From contig JAXMBX010000004.1 of NCBI GenBank assembly GCA_046349635.1, forward strand, positions 1-64,000: a stretch of DNA of 64,000 nt. The letters run 5' to 3'. The first letter of the stretch is position 1; every line of letters begins with the position of its first letter. Source of the DNA: JAXMBX01 sp046349635. Lineage in GTDB: Bacteria; Planctomycetota; Planctomycetia; Planctomycetales; Planctomycetaceae. A program made the position numbers and the translations under genes. The notes under the pieces are model-generated. The model made no database searches and was not told the origin of the DNA. It was given only the letters and a program-made list of their open reading frames with translations. Shown here in pieces: positions 54,188 to 63,495 of the stretch.

Positions 54188-56062
54188 ATGTCGAATTTGG
54201 GCGGTAGCGATTCGCTCAGTGTCCGAAGTTCTGACCGGCAAACTCCTATGTCGTCTGACCCATCCGAATCCAAATCATCTGACGGTTTTTCCTTTGAAGT
54301 CGAAGGAGTCCGGTTCAATCAGGATTCCGGGTCGACGTTGCAGCCGTCGAACGCCGACGTCAAAACCCAACTCGGGCAAGAGCATGGGGGAGGAGTCAAG
54401 AATCCGAAACCGGTCATTGGCGAAATGCTGGGTAAGTATCAGATCCGCTGCCAGCTCGGCGAAGGGGGGATGGGGGCGGTTTACCTGGGCTTCGATCCTC
54501 TGATTGAGCGGGAAGTCGCCATCAAGATTCTTTCCCCGGAGGTCGGAAATTCTTCGGAGATTCTCCAGCGGTTTCTGGGAGAGGCCCGTGCGATTGGACG
54601 CCTGAATCATCCGAACGTTGTTTCGATCTACGAGATCGATCGCTGGAACGAACAATATTATCTTGTGATGGAACTTCTCTCCGGGGGGAGTCTGGCGCAT
54701 CGCGTCAACAAGTCGGGACCGCTCCCCTGGGAAGTCGCCTGTCGCATGGTTTCGCAAGCAGCGGCCGGCCTGGGGGCCGCGCACGCCGCGGGGATGATTC
54801 ATCGAGACATTAAGCCTGAGAATCTCATGCTAAATCGGGACGACCAGGTCAAGGTCGTCGATTTCGGGCTTTCCAAGCTGGTCGACCACATTCAGGACAC
54901 GCGCACGGCCGTCACGCGTGCCGGGCAGATTCTTGGTACCCCCCAGTACATGAGCCCGGAACAATTTGAGGCCGTCGAGCTCGATGCGCGGACGGATATC
55001 TATAGTCTCGGAGCCACTCTCTTCCGACTCCTGACCGCCCGATTTCCCTTTCAGGAGTGTGCCTCCATCGTCCAGGTCATGACCGCACACCTGACAAAGC
55101 CCTGCCCGGATCCGGCACAGTATGCTGAGAAACTTCCCCCCGAGTGTCATCGTATTGTCGCCCGTGCGATGGCGAAGCGTCCTCAAGATCGCTATCAGCG
55201 GGCCGAGGACATGGCCGCCGATCTCGACAAGCTCATTCAGTCGGCTTCACAACCGGTGCCGGTCAGTTCTTGCGAACAACCCTCTCGCCCCCTGGCAAGT
55301 GCGCTCATCCTTGAGCCTTCGAAGCTTCAGGGATTGATGCTTCGGGATGCTCTTCTGAAGTCAAATTGCGAACGGGTCGAATGCCTGACCACTTGTGCTG
55401 AGACACGACGGGAATTTGACGCGTCTCCTCCTGATTTGTTAATCACCTCCATGCAGCTTTCGGATGGACAGGGGCTCGAACTTCTCAGGCAACTTTCAGG
55501 TGACAAGCTGACATCTCGAACGACGCTCGTCCTGAATTCCAGCGATTCGACCATCGACGACCTGTTAGCGGCTGGGACGGCGCCTAATGTCATGCTCGCT
55601 CCCAAAAAGGTCCGTTCTGAAGACATTCTTCGTCTCGTGCATGCAGGAGGTCCATGTACGATCGAGAGCGCTCCCTGGCTGGTCCCCGTAAAGCCGGAGG
55701 AGATCCGGATCGCAGTCATTCTCGATTCCCCAAAACTTCCGCAGGAGCTGGCGGATCTCATTCGCGATTTGCAGTTGTTCCAGGTCGACGTTCTGTCGGA
55801 CGCCGGAGCCGTGTCCGCCTCGGATTCCCCTCCCGCTTTGCGTCTCTGGCTCCGCACGGGAGGAACCTCTCAGGACGACACCCTTGTTTACTCCCGGATT
55901 GTCTCGCGTGCTGACACACGGCAGGAGCTGGAGGCAGCCGTGCAGGTGGATGCAGGCCGGCTCTTCCTCCGCGGGATTGCCCGTCAGGGGGTCGTTTCCA
56001 TCGTGAATCGGCCTCTGGATCGCGAACGCATGGTCTGCCTGTTACAGGCGTGCGGGCTGTAA
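54188..56062 (+). CDS. Ser/Thr protein kinase fused to degenerate receiver-like domain
   Basis: A 624-aa soluble protein (start ATG 54188; ATG 54248 possible). After a Ser-rich, disordered N-terminus, a complete Hanks kinase domain runs from about 84 to 350: GEGGMGAVYLG, Lys113 in VAIKIL, HRDIKPEN (205-212), DFG (225-227) and TPQYMSPEQ. Residues about 372-485 resemble a CheY-type receiver (ALILEPSKLQGLMLRDAL, DLLITSMQLSDGQGLELL), but the phosphoacceptor Asp is Ser421 and the acidic pair is missing, so it cannot be phosphorylated in the usual way. A further degraded alpha/beta segment follows. There is no membrane helix. It is first in the chemotaxis gene row, so it may link Ser/Thr phosphorylation to chemotaxis. 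Confidence 0.85.
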   Translation: MSNLGGSDSLSVRSSDRQTPMSSDPSESKSSDGFSFEVEGVRFNQDSGSTLQPSNADVKTQLGQEHGGGVKNPKPVIGEMLGKYQIRCQLGEGGMGAVYLGFDPLIEREVAIKILSPEVGNSSEILQRFLGEARAIGRLNHPNVVSIYEIDRWNEQYYLVMELLSGGSLAHRVNKSGPLPWEVACRMVSQAAAGLGAAHAAGMIHRDIKPENLMLNRDDQVKVVDFGLSKLVDHIQDTRTAVTRAGQILGTPQYMSPEQFEAVELDARTDIYSLGATLFRLLTARFPFQECASIVQVMTAHLTKPCPDPAQYAEKLPPECHRIVARAMAKRPQDRYQRAEDMAADLDKLIQSASQPVPVSSCEQPSRPLASALILEPSKLQGLMLRDALLKSNCERVECLTTCAETRREFDASPPDLLITSMQLSDGQGLELLRQLSGDKLTSRTTLVLNSSDSTIDDLLAAGTAPNVMLAPKKVRSEDILRLVHAGGPCTIESAPWLVPVKPEEIRIAVILDSPKLPQELADLIRDLQLFQVDVLSDAGAVSASDSPPALRLWLRTGGTSQDDTLVYSRIVSRADTRQELEAAVQVDAGRLFLRGIARQGVVSIVNRPLDRERMVCLLQACGL

Positions 56063-56177
56063 CGTCCGGTTGGGGGATTCCTGTCCGGGACCGGATTCGG
56101 TGCTTGACACTCCCATTCAGGGCCGCGCACCATGAAAAAAACAGTTAAAAACGTCGAAATCCCGGCGGGAGTGAACG

Positions 56178-56705
56178 ATGACTGAAACCGCGCCCCCTGG
56201 CGCCCCTCTCTCTGAATCCATGGCACGTGCCAAAAGCTCGCAGCAATATGTGGGCTTTCGGCTGGCGGACCAGGAATACGCCTTTCGCATCGAGCAGATC
56301 CAGGAGATCGTGATTCCCGACCGCGTCACGAAAATGCCCCAGGTTCCCGACTATATCGAAGGGGTCAGTAATCTTCGCGGATCGATCATCCCCATCATCA
56401 ACCTCCGCCGCTTGTTTGATCTGGAACACAAACCTAAGGATGACGAAACCCGCACGATCGTCGCCAACGTCGGCCCGCGGACCATCGGCTGTACCGTGGA
56501 CGCCGTCACGCAGGTCATCCGCATCTCTCCCGAAAACATTCAGCCCGCCCCCGAGATCGTGAAAGCTGACGGGGCCGGATACATCGCTGGCTTCGCGAAA
56601 CTCGAGTCACGCCTCGTTATCTTGCTGGAAATCAAGGAACTTCTCGATCCCGAAAAACTTGAGCACGTCCGGGAGGTCGCTCGCCGCGGCGTCTCATTCT
56701 CTTAG
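56178..56705 (+). CDS. cheW: CheW, chemotaxis coupling protein
   Basis: A 175-aa protein of the CheW beta-barrel family: YVGFRLADQEYAFRIEQIQEIV, ITKMPQ-like VTKMPQVPDYIEGVSNLRGSIIPIINLR, and VLLEIKELL-like VILLEIKELLDPEK. The conserved Asn-Leu-Arg-Gly (NLRG) loop that contacts the receptor is present. CheW couples chemoreceptors to the CheA kinase in the cytoplasm. An about 25-residue N-terminal extension precedes the domain. It lies between the kinase gene and the methyl-accepting protein gene. Confidence 0.95.
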   Translation: MTETAPPGAPLSESMARAKSSQQYVGFRLADQEYAFRIEQIQEIVIPDRVTKMPQVPDYIEGVSNLRGSIIPIINLRRLFDLEHKPKDDETRTIVANVGPRTIGCTVDAVTQVIRISPENIQPAPEIVKADGAGYIAGFAKLESRLVILLEIKELLDPEKLEHVREVARRGVSFS

Positions 56706-56818
56706 TCACAGTTAACAGAAAACCACCTCTGAGCTTTGCAACTCTGTCCGATGCCCGTCGAACAGTCTAGACCGCTTTGATCCGGCGTCCTATGGACGGT
56801 ATCTCCTGGAGAGACAAC

Positions 56819-58567
56819 ATGGCACTTGACCGATCACCCGCCCCCCAACGCCGCGGACGCCGCGCGTCCTCCCTTTCAAACGGAGTCGCGTTGGACTTTC
56901 GTCAACTCGTGGAGAATTCCACGGTCCGCATCATCGTCGCGGACAGGGATCTGAAGATCCAATACATGAATCCCGCCTCCGTCGAAACCCTGCGCGAACT
57001 GCAGCATCTGCTTCCGTGTCGCGTGGAAGACATCATGGGGCAGTCGATCGATATCTTCCACAAGCAGCCCGAAAGACAGCGTAAGCTGCTCTCCAACCCC
57101 GCGAACCTTCCGCACAGGGCACAGATTCAGCTAGGTCCTGAAGTTCTCGATCTCCTGGTTTCGGCGGTCAGGGATCCCTCTGGTGGGTATCTCGGACCGA
57201 TGGTTGTCTGGGAAAAGATCACGGAGAAAAAAGCTCTGGAAGAGCGGAACGCCGACTTTGCCGCCCAGATGGAAGCGATCGGACGAACGAATCTGGTTAT
57301 TGAATTCGATCTCAACGGCTCCGTCCTCTCCGCTAACGAAAACTTTCTGCGGGGAATGGGCTACACCCTTGATGAAATTCGGGGCAAGCACCATCGCATC
57401 TTCTGTGACGAGGCCGACCGCAACAGCGAGGAATATCGCGAGTTCTGGGCCAAGCTGAATCGCGGCGAATATGTCGCCGGTGATTTCAAGCGGATTGACA
57501 AATCGGGACGCGAAATCTGGATTCAGGCCGCCTACAACCCTATCCGGGACATGAACGGCAGACTGGTGAAAGTTGTCAAATTCGCGACTGACATCACTTC
57601 CGCAATTCTGGGTCGCAATGAAAATGCCCGCATCCAGGCCGAGCAACGCGCCGCCGCTGAAGATCTCCGTCAACGGGTTACTCAGTTGATGACGGTCGTC
57701 GAGTCAATCGCCGCTGGCGATCTGACTCAGGCTGTGGCCAGCATCGGCGACGATGATCTGGGAAGGCTCGCTGCCAGCGTCCGACAAATGTCGGGAGACC
57801 TGCGAGACCTGATTTGTCAGTTGGTCGATTCCGCCAGTCAGCAGAATGAGGGTGCCCAGGCCATCGCCGAGAGTTCACAGAACCTCAGCGAGGGGGCCCA
57901 ATCGCAGGCCGCGTCCGTCGAGGAGATGTCCGCATCGGTTGAAGAGCTGACCAAGTCGATTGAGGTGATCTCCGAAAGCTCGGTCCAGGCTCGCCAACAG
58001 GCCGAAGCGACCGCCCAGCTTGCCAAATCCGGGGGAACCTCCGTCGGAGAGGCTATCTCCAGCATGAAGCTGATCCAGAAATCCAGCGATCAGATCAACG
58101 ACATCATTCAGGTTATCAGCGAGATCGCGAGCCAGACCAATCTCCTCGCCTTGAACGCCGCCATTGAAGCCGCCCGGGCCGGGGAGCATGGCCTGGGATT
58201 CGCCGTTGTTGCGGATGAAGTCCGCAAGCTCGCCGAGCGCTCCAGTCTCGCCGCCAAGGAAATCACCCAACTGATCAAGGAATCCACCCGCCGCGTTGCG
58301 GAAGGGGCCGAGCTCTCAGAGAAGGTCGGCCAATCCCTCACCGCGATCGTCCAGGCAGTCGAACAGACAGCGACCGGAATCGCCCGCATCGCTGACTCCA
58401 CGGAAATGCAGGCACAAAGCGCCAAGGAAGTTCAGATCGCGATCCGATCCGTCGGAAAAACGACGGAATCCAACGCCGCTGCCGCCGAGGAAATGGCCGC
58501 CAGCGCTGAGGAACTCGGGGCGCAGGCCTCAACGCTTCGAGATCTCGTTTCACGGTTCAAGGTCTAA
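56819..58567 (+). CDS. Soluble methyl-accepting chemotaxis protein with two PAS domains
   Basis: A 582-aa protein from the ATG at 56819 (GGAGA upstream; the frame opens at 56777). PAS domain 1 covers about 25-135 (VRIIVADRDLKIQYMNPASVETL), PAS domain 2 about 150-260 (LVIEFDLNGSVLSANENFLRGMGYTLDEI, ending VVKFATDIT). A HAMP-like segment lies at about 282-330 (LMTVVESIAAGDLTQAV), then the long signalling helix with the conserved tip SQTNLLALNAAIEAARAGEH. Gln/Glu pairs for methylation flank the tip. No membrane helix is present, so it senses inside the cell, perhaps redox state or energy through heme or flavin in PAS; the cofactor cannot be told from sequence. Confidence 0.93.
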   Translation: MALDRSPAPQRRGRRASSLSNGVALDFRQLVENSTVRIIVADRDLKIQYMNPASVETLRELQHLLPCRVEDIMGQSIDIFHKQPERQRKLLSNPANLPHRAQIQLGPEVLDLLVSAVRDPSGGYLGPMVVWEKITEKKALEERNADFAAQMEAIGRTNLVIEFDLNGSVLSANENFLRGMGYTLDEIRGKHHRIFCDEADRNSEEYREFWAKLNRGEYVAGDFKRIDKSGREIWIQAAYNPIRDMNGRLVKVVKFATDITSAILGRNENARIQAEQRAAAEDLRQRVTQLMTVVESIAAGDLTQAVASIGDDDLGRLAASVRQMSGDLRDLICQLVDSASQQNEGAQAIAESSQNLSEGAQSQAASVEEMSASVEELTKSIEVISESSVQARQQAEATAQLAKSGGTSVGEAISSMKLIQKSSDQINDIIQVISEIASQTNLLALNAAIEAARAGEHGLGFAVVADEVRKLAERSSLAAKEITQLIKESTRRVAEGAELSEKVGQSLTAIVQAVEQTATGIARIADSTEMQAQSAKEVQIAIRSVGKTTESNAAAAEEMAASAEELGAQASTLRDLVSRFKV

Positions 58568-58611
58568 CCTCCCGCGGTTCAACTCCAGGATCATACAAAG
58601 GCACGGTTGCT

Positions 58612-59436
58612 GTGGAATCGTCTCAGCTCACTCCCAGGGAATTCGAAGAGTTTCAGACGCTCATATTCAAGCTCTGCGGGATCAAGGTTCCGGAAAATAA
58701 AATCATGCTCCTCAGCAACCGGATCCGCAGACGTCTCAAGGCCGCGCACTGCGACGGGTTCCGGCAGTACCTGCAACTTCTCAAGTCTCCCTCGGGCAAG
58801 GAGGAATTGCAGGGATTGCTGAACGTCGTTACGACCAACGAGACGTCCTTCTTCCGCACCGAGAAACATTTTGAATGGCTGCAAACGGAGTTTATCGAGG
58901 AGATGCTCAAACTCCAGCGGCAAGGCCAGAAGGAAAAGTCCATTCGCGTCTGGTCGGCCGCCTGCAGCACCGGCGAAGAACCCTATACCATCTCCATCGC
59001 CCTTGCCGAAAACCAGCTAAAACTGACGGGCTGGACCCTCCAGGTTCTTGGCACGGATATCAGTGAACAGGCCATGGCCAAAGCACGGCAGGGGATCTAT
59101 ACCGAGGAGGACTCTGCCGACATTCCTGACAAGCTCCGCTCCCGCTATTTTCGTCGCCGCCCCGAGGGGGACTGGGAGATCAAGCCGGCGCTCAGGAATC
59201 TCGTGCAGATCGAACGCCACAATCTCCTCGAGCCTCAGAGGTCCGGTCTTTTTGACTGCATCTTTATTCGCAACGTCCTGATTTACTTCAGCCGTGAGTC
59301 CAAGCAGGTCGTCATCGATAACCTTGTTCGCGCGCTCGCACCCGGCGGTTATCTCGTCGTCGGGCCATCAGAGGGGATCTTCGACATGCTCGGCATGCTG
59401 ACTCGCATTTCCACGTTTCTTTACCGCAAGGATTGA
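58612..59436 (+). CDS. cheR: CheR, chemoreceptor methyltransferase
   Basis: A 274-aa protein from a GTG at 58612. The N-terminal helical domain contains RIRRRLKAAHC; TTNETSFFRTEKHF marks the start of the catalytic domain. The S-adenosylmethionine loop is VWSAACSTGEEPYTI, followed by VLGTDIS, FIRNVLIYF and LAPGGYLVVGPSEG. CheR methylates Glu residues of chemoreceptors and so sets adaptation together with CheB. It sits 44 bp after the receptor gene and 12 bp before cheA. Confidence 0.96.
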   Translation: MESSQLTPREFEEFQTLIFKLCGIKVPENKIMLLSNRIRRRLKAAHCDGFRQYLQLLKSPSGKEELQGLLNVVTTNETSFFRTEKHFEWLQTEFIEEMLKLQRQGQKEKSIRVWSAACSTGEEPYTISIALAENQLKLTGWTLQVLGTDISEQAMAKARQGIYTEEDSADIPDKLRSRYFRRRPEGDWEIKPALRNLVQIERHNLLEPQRSGLFDCIFIRNVLIYFSRESKQVVIDNLVRALAPGGYLVVGPSEGIFDMLGMLTRISTFLYRKD

Positions 59437-59448
59437 TCGTCGGACATC

Positions 59449-61839
59449 ATGACGCACGATCCCTCACAACCTGATTCCAACTCCGGCCCGTCTTTCTCAG
59501 AGGAGATGCTGCAGTATTTGCAGGTCTATATCGATGAGTCGGATGAGGAACTCGAATCGCTTGTTGAGGCGATTCTCAAGCTCGAGGGGAATCCGCAGGA
59601 TGCGGATGCCTTGAACAAGTCGTTCCGCATGCTTCATTCCCTCAAGGGATCGTCGGGAATGCTGGGGTTCGAGGTTGTCGGCAACTTCGCCCACGAACTC
59701 GAAGATCGCTTCGAGCAATATCGTTCGGGAAAACGACTCCTCGATCGAGATGCTACCACGCTGATCCTCAAATGCGTGGACTTCTTCCGGTCCTTTATCG
59801 CCCGCTTGCGGGCCAATGAGATCGTTGAGGGAGACCCCTCCAGCCTCCTTCGACAACTTGAGGACCTGGAATCCCGCTCCGGTTCTTCCGTCATAACGCC
59901 GCCCGCGTTTCAAGTCGCCTCCTCCCCCGAGGTGAAACGTGCCGTCACCATATCTGGCGGACTTCGCATCGTCGTGAGATTTCGCCCCGGCCTGCAGCTC
60001 GCCGATCTCAAGGCGCGCCTGATCGTTTCCAGGCTCTCGCAGATCGGTGAAATTATCGCCTGCGAACCTGCGATTGAAGATGCCCACAGTTTTGACGAAC
60101 TTCCCCTCTTTTCCCTGACGCTGGTTACGGATCGCCCGGCTGCCGAAGTCCGCAAGATTTCCAATGTTGACGGAGTCGAATCTGTCGAAATTGAGGGAGG
60201 GGGACTTACTGCGGACGTACTCGCGACCGCAAAACAAACTCCTCAATTTCCGGCTTCAAAAGCTGAGTCAGCCGCTCTCCAAGAGTCTGATCCCGTTTCA
60301 CAGCCCTCTCCTGCTCCTTCTTCTTCACCGGCACGGGAGACTGCTCCCCCTCCGTCGCCGGAGGTCGCCGTTTCCGTCTCGATGGAGACGGAGCCAGTGG
60401 AATCCCGCGGCAGCCAGGTCAGTGAAACGCTCCGCATCGACATCGAGCGGCTTGATAATCTCATGAACCTGACCGGGGAACTCGTCATCGCCAATGCCCG
60501 GTTCTCACAAATCACCGGCGAGATGAATCCTCTCTTCCGCAAGCATGCCGTCCTCAACAAGTCCAAGGATCTCACCGAACGCCTCCGTCGTCGCTTTGAC
60601 TGGATTCGCGAAAAACTTGGGGACCATTTGCAGGAGGGAGAAGGATGGTCACAGGTTTTCGAGGGATTGGAGGAAGAACTCCTTGGCCTCGACGAGCAAT
60701 CCGTGCTCTGGAGCGATGGCCACCGCCACTTTTCGCGCATCGCCGAGGCTGTTGACCAGTTGACACGTGTTTCGAAAAATCTGCAACGGGGCGTCCTGAA
60801 CACCCGCATGGTCCCTGTCGGACCGCTGTTCAACCGCTTCAAGCGAGTCATTCGCGATCTCTCCGTCGAACGAAACAAGAAAGTCCAGTTCATCATCCTC
60901 GGAGAGAAGACCGAACTGGACAAACGGATGATCGATGCTCTCGGAGATCCGCTCCTGCACCTCGTCCGCAATTCCATCGACCATGGCCTGGAATCCTCCG
61001 AAGAGCGTGTCCGGCAAGGAAAACCCGAATCCGGTTCTATTATCCTGGAGGCTTCTCATCGCGGAAATAACGTCCTGATCACGGTCCGCGATGATGGAGG
61101 GGGGATCAATGTGGACAGGATCCGTGAGCGGATTGTCTCTCGCGGCCTGGCCTCCGAAGCCCAGGTCAGGGACATGACCGATCTGCAGGTCATTGATCAC
61201 ATCTGGAAGCCGGGATTCAGCACCGCTGAAAAAGTCACTGAAATCTCAGGCCGCGGTGTCGGAATGGACATCGTCCGCAGTTGCATCTCGGATCTGAATG
61301 GCACGATCGACGTCGCCTCTATTCCGGGCCAGGGAACCACTTTCACCATTCGCCTCCCTTTGACGCTCGCCATTATTCACAGCCTGCTCATTGGTTTTCG
61401 GGAGGACTTTTTCTCGATCGCGATTGATGACGTCCGCGAAATCGTCTCTGTTTCCCCCAGCCAGGTTCACCCCGTCCAGAGACACCTCACGATTGACGTC
61501 CGGGGGGAACTTATTCCCCTGGTCAGCATGGACGCCGTTTTCTCTTGGAACCGAGCGTGGGAATCCACTACCGAGAAGGAAAACAATTCTCGCCGAAAAC
61601 CGAATGCCCCCTTGAACGTAGTGATCGTAAAATCGCGGAGTAAGACCCTCGGGCTTTGTGTCGATACCCTGGTTGGCCGGGGAGATATCGTTATCAAGTC
61701 TCTCTCGGAGAATTTTGTCCCGGTACGCGGGCTTTCCGGTGCCAGTATCATGGGGGACGGGACTGTTTGCCTGATGCTCGATACCGCTTCGTTAATTGAA
61801 ATGGCCTCGGAACGGGCGCTTGCCACGTCGGTGACATGA
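59449..61839 (+). CDS. cheA: CheA, chemotaxis histidine kinase
   Basis: A 796-aa kinase. The P1 phosphotransfer domain has the phosphorylated His63 in MLHSLKGSSGML. A CheY/CheB-binding-like P2 segment lies at about 165-245, followed by a Ser/Pro-rich linker. The dimerisation helices (LMNLTGELVIANARFSQIT) lead into an ATP-binding domain with HLVRNSIDHGLES (N box), VRDDGGGIN (G1), KPGFSTAEKVTEISGRGVGMDIV (G2) and GQGTTFTIRLPLTLAI. The C-terminal CheW-like domain (about 655-790) contains IPLVSMD. The stop overlaps the next start by 4 bp, which implies translational coupling. Confidence 0.97.
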   Translation: MTHDPSQPDSNSGPSFSEEMLQYLQVYIDESDEELESLVEAILKLEGNPQDADALNKSFRMLHSLKGSSGMLGFEVVGNFAHELEDRFEQYRSGKRLLDRDATTLILKCVDFFRSFIARLRANEIVEGDPSSLLRQLEDLESRSGSSVITPPAFQVASSPEVKRAVTISGGLRIVVRFRPGLQLADLKARLIVSRLSQIGEIIACEPAIEDAHSFDELPLFSLTLVTDRPAAEVRKISNVDGVESVEIEGGGLTADVLATAKQTPQFPASKAESAALQESDPVSQPSPAPSSSPARETAPPPSPEVAVSVSMETEPVESRGSQVSETLRIDIERLDNLMNLTGELVIANARFSQITGEMNPLFRKHAVLNKSKDLTERLRRRFDWIREKLGDHLQEGEGWSQVFEGLEEELLGLDEQSVLWSDGHRHFSRIAEAVDQLTRVSKNLQRGVLNTRMVPVGPLFNRFKRVIRDLSVERNKKVQFIILGEKTELDKRMIDALGDPLLHLVRNSIDHGLESSEERVRQGKPESGSIILEASHRGNNVLITVRDDGGGINVDRIRERIVSRGLASEAQVRDMTDLQVIDHIWKPGFSTAEKVTEISGRGVGMDIVRSCISDLNGTIDVASIPGQGTTFTIRLPLTLAIIHSLLIGFREDFFSIAIDDVREIVSVSPSQVHPVQRHLTIDVRGELIPLVSMDAVFSWNRAWESTTEKENNSRRKPNAPLNVVIVKSRSKTLGLCVDTLVGRGDIVIKSLSENFVPVRGLSGASIMGDGTVCLMLDTASLIEMASERALATSVT

Positions 61840-62540
61840 CGGGACTGGGTAAGTCCCTGATGGATTCAGGAGGATACTTCGTGACGCTCGAAAATAAGCA
61901 ATTCACTCCCGCCCAGATACACCGGCTCACCGGCGCGTTTCATCGCGGTGCCGCCGAAGCGGCGGATGCCTTGCACCGCTGGCTGTCAGTCTCCACTGAA
62001 ATCTCGATCGAAGGGGTCGATCAATGCCCTCTCGAAGCCGCCACTTCCGTCCTCAGTGAAATGGGGGAGACCGTCTGCATGTGCGTCATGCGGATGGAAG
62101 GAACTCTCACCGGGCAGATGATTCTTGCGTTCGACGATCCCAGCGGACTTGTCCTCGCCGATCTTCTGCTGGGCAAACCCGGGGGTACCTCCACCGAGTG
62201 GGGGGAACTCGAAATCTCTTCCTCCCTGGAATCCATGAATATCATCGGCAGTGCCTACCTCAATGGCATTGCCCGTTACCTTTCCGTGGAAAATCAGCCC
62301 CCGGTGACGCTGATCCCCTCTCCGCCGCTTTTTTTGCGGGATTTCGTCGAATCCCTTCTTGAATCGGCATTCGTCGAGCAGGCCCAGGCGGGAAGCCAGA
62401 TCGTCTTCGCCAAGGCTCGTTTTCAGATGTCTGGCAATCCGCTCCGTTGGACTTTCCTGCTCATTCCTGATCCCGACTCACTGCACCGCCTCTCTGAACT
62501 TCTCCTCACCCCCGCATCGGACTCCGGAGGGGGGACATGA
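61836..62540 (+). CDS. cheC: CheC-like CheY-phosphate phosphatase
   Basis: A 234-aa protein. The phosphatase signature [DS]-x3-E-x2-N is seen in SSSLESMNIIGSAYLNGIARYL, like the CheC motif E-x2-N-I-x-x-x-A/S-Y-L-N. Another region, LEAATSVLSEMGETVCM, corresponds to the other helix of the family but has no Asn at the active place, so only one active site may be present. An about 20-residue N-terminal extension precedes the domain. CheC removes phosphate from CheY and binds CheD; both partners are encoded here. It overlaps cheA and cheD by 4 bp on each side. Confidence 0.82.
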   Translation: MTGLGKSLMDSGGYFVTLENKQFTPAQIHRLTGAFHRGAAEAADALHRWLSVSTEISIEGVDQCPLEAATSVLSEMGETVCMCVMRMEGTLTGQMILAFDDPSGLVLADLLLGKPGGTSTEWGELEISSSLESMNIIGSAYLNGIARYLSVENQPPVTLIPSPPLFLRDFVESLLESAFVEQAQAGSQIVFAKARFQMSGNPLRWTFLLIPDPDSLHRLSELLLTPASDSGGGT

Positions 62541-63058
62541 ATCTCTCGGGCCAATCCCTCCCTTCCGCCGGAAAATTCAACTCCTCCGGCGAATGTCGCG
62601 AGATCAAGGTCGGCATGGGAGACCTGCAAGTTGCCACCGGCCCCGTCGTGTTCCGGACTTTGCTCGGTTCCTGCGTTGGGCTGGCGTTGCATGACCCGCA
62701 CCGTGCGATCGGAGGCCTGGCCCATGTTGTTCTCCCGAATTCAGGCGGAACTGCCGCACTCCCCGGAAAATATGCGGACACCGCGCTCCCGGAACTCCTC
62801 CGCCAGCTTGTCTCCCAGGGAGCCCGGCGCACCAGCCTGACCGCGCGTATCGCCGGGGCTGCTAATATGTTCGCCACCACCCGGGCCAATCCGATTGGCG
62901 AGCAGAATATCGCTGCCGTGGAATCTCTCCTCCGCGAGGCAAATATCCCGCTCATTGGCAGCCATTGCGGAGGAACGCAGGGACGAAGGATGACCTTCTT
63001 CCTGGAGAGCGGCAAGATTTTAATCGACGTCGTCGGTTCAATCACCACAGAGATATGA
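62537..63058 (+). CDS. cheD: CheD, chemoreceptor glutamine deamidase
   Basis: A 173-aa protein. The catalytic Cys46 is in TLLGSCVGLALHDP and the catalytic His63 in IGGLAHVVLP, spaced as in characterised CheD. Later motifs are RIAGAANMF, IGEQNIAAVESLL and GTQGRRMTFFLESGKI. CheD converts receptor Gln to Glu at methylation sites and is held by CheC. Its start overlaps the cheC stop by 4 bp, as expected for partners made in fixed ratio. Confidence 0.94.
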   Translation: MNLSGQSLPSAGKFNSSGECREIKVGMGDLQVATGPVVFRTLLGSCVGLALHDPHRAIGGLAHVVLPNSGGTAALPGKYADTALPELLRQLVSQGARRTSLTARIAGAANMFATTRANPIGEQNIAAVESLLREANIPLIGSHCGGTQGRRMTFFLESGKILIDVVGSITTEI

Positions 63059-63126
63059 CCCCACCGTCTCATTCAATTCCACGAGGCATTTCCTTACAAT
63101 CGATTCGGCACCTGGAGTAACGTGGT

Positions 63127-63492
63127 ATGAACCAGCTCATGATCGTTGACGACGCCCTCATCATGCGGATGAAGATCCGTGAGATTGCCACCAAGGCGGG
63201 CTGGACCGTTGTCGCCGAAGCCTCGAATGGAGAAGATGCCGTTAAACTCTTCGACGAACTGCACCCCGATTTGGTCACCATGGACATGGTCATGCCCGGA
63301 ATGGATGGATTGACAGCGCTCCGTACGATTCGCGGAAGTCACCCCCACGCGAACGTGGTCATGGTCAGCGCCGTGAATCAAAAAGATAAACTTCGGGAAT
63401 GTATCCAGCTTGGGGCTGTGGATTTCGTGGTGAAACCGTTCGATCCCGTCGGATTGCAGTCTTTCTTTGAACACTATCGTCGGGATGAGTAA
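63127..63492 (+). CDS. cheY: CheY, chemotaxis response regulator
   Basis: A 121-aa single receiver domain. The acidic pair is Asp8/Asp9 (IVDDAL), the phosphoacceptor Asp53 (VTMDMVMPGMDG), the conserved Ser81 (MVSAV) and Lys103 (VVKPF). CheA phosphorylates it and the phosphorylated form acts on the motor. The gene lies 68 bp after cheD and only 3 bp before cheB. No flagellar or pilus motor gene is within this window, so the output organelle is not known. Confidence 0.95.
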   Translation: MNQLMIVDDALIMRMKIREIATKAGWTVVAEASNGEDAVKLFDELHPDLVTMDMVMPGMDGLTALRTIRGSHPHANVVMVSAVNQKDKLRECIQLGAVDFVVKPFDPVGLQSFFEHYRRDE

Positions 63493-63495
63493 CGA

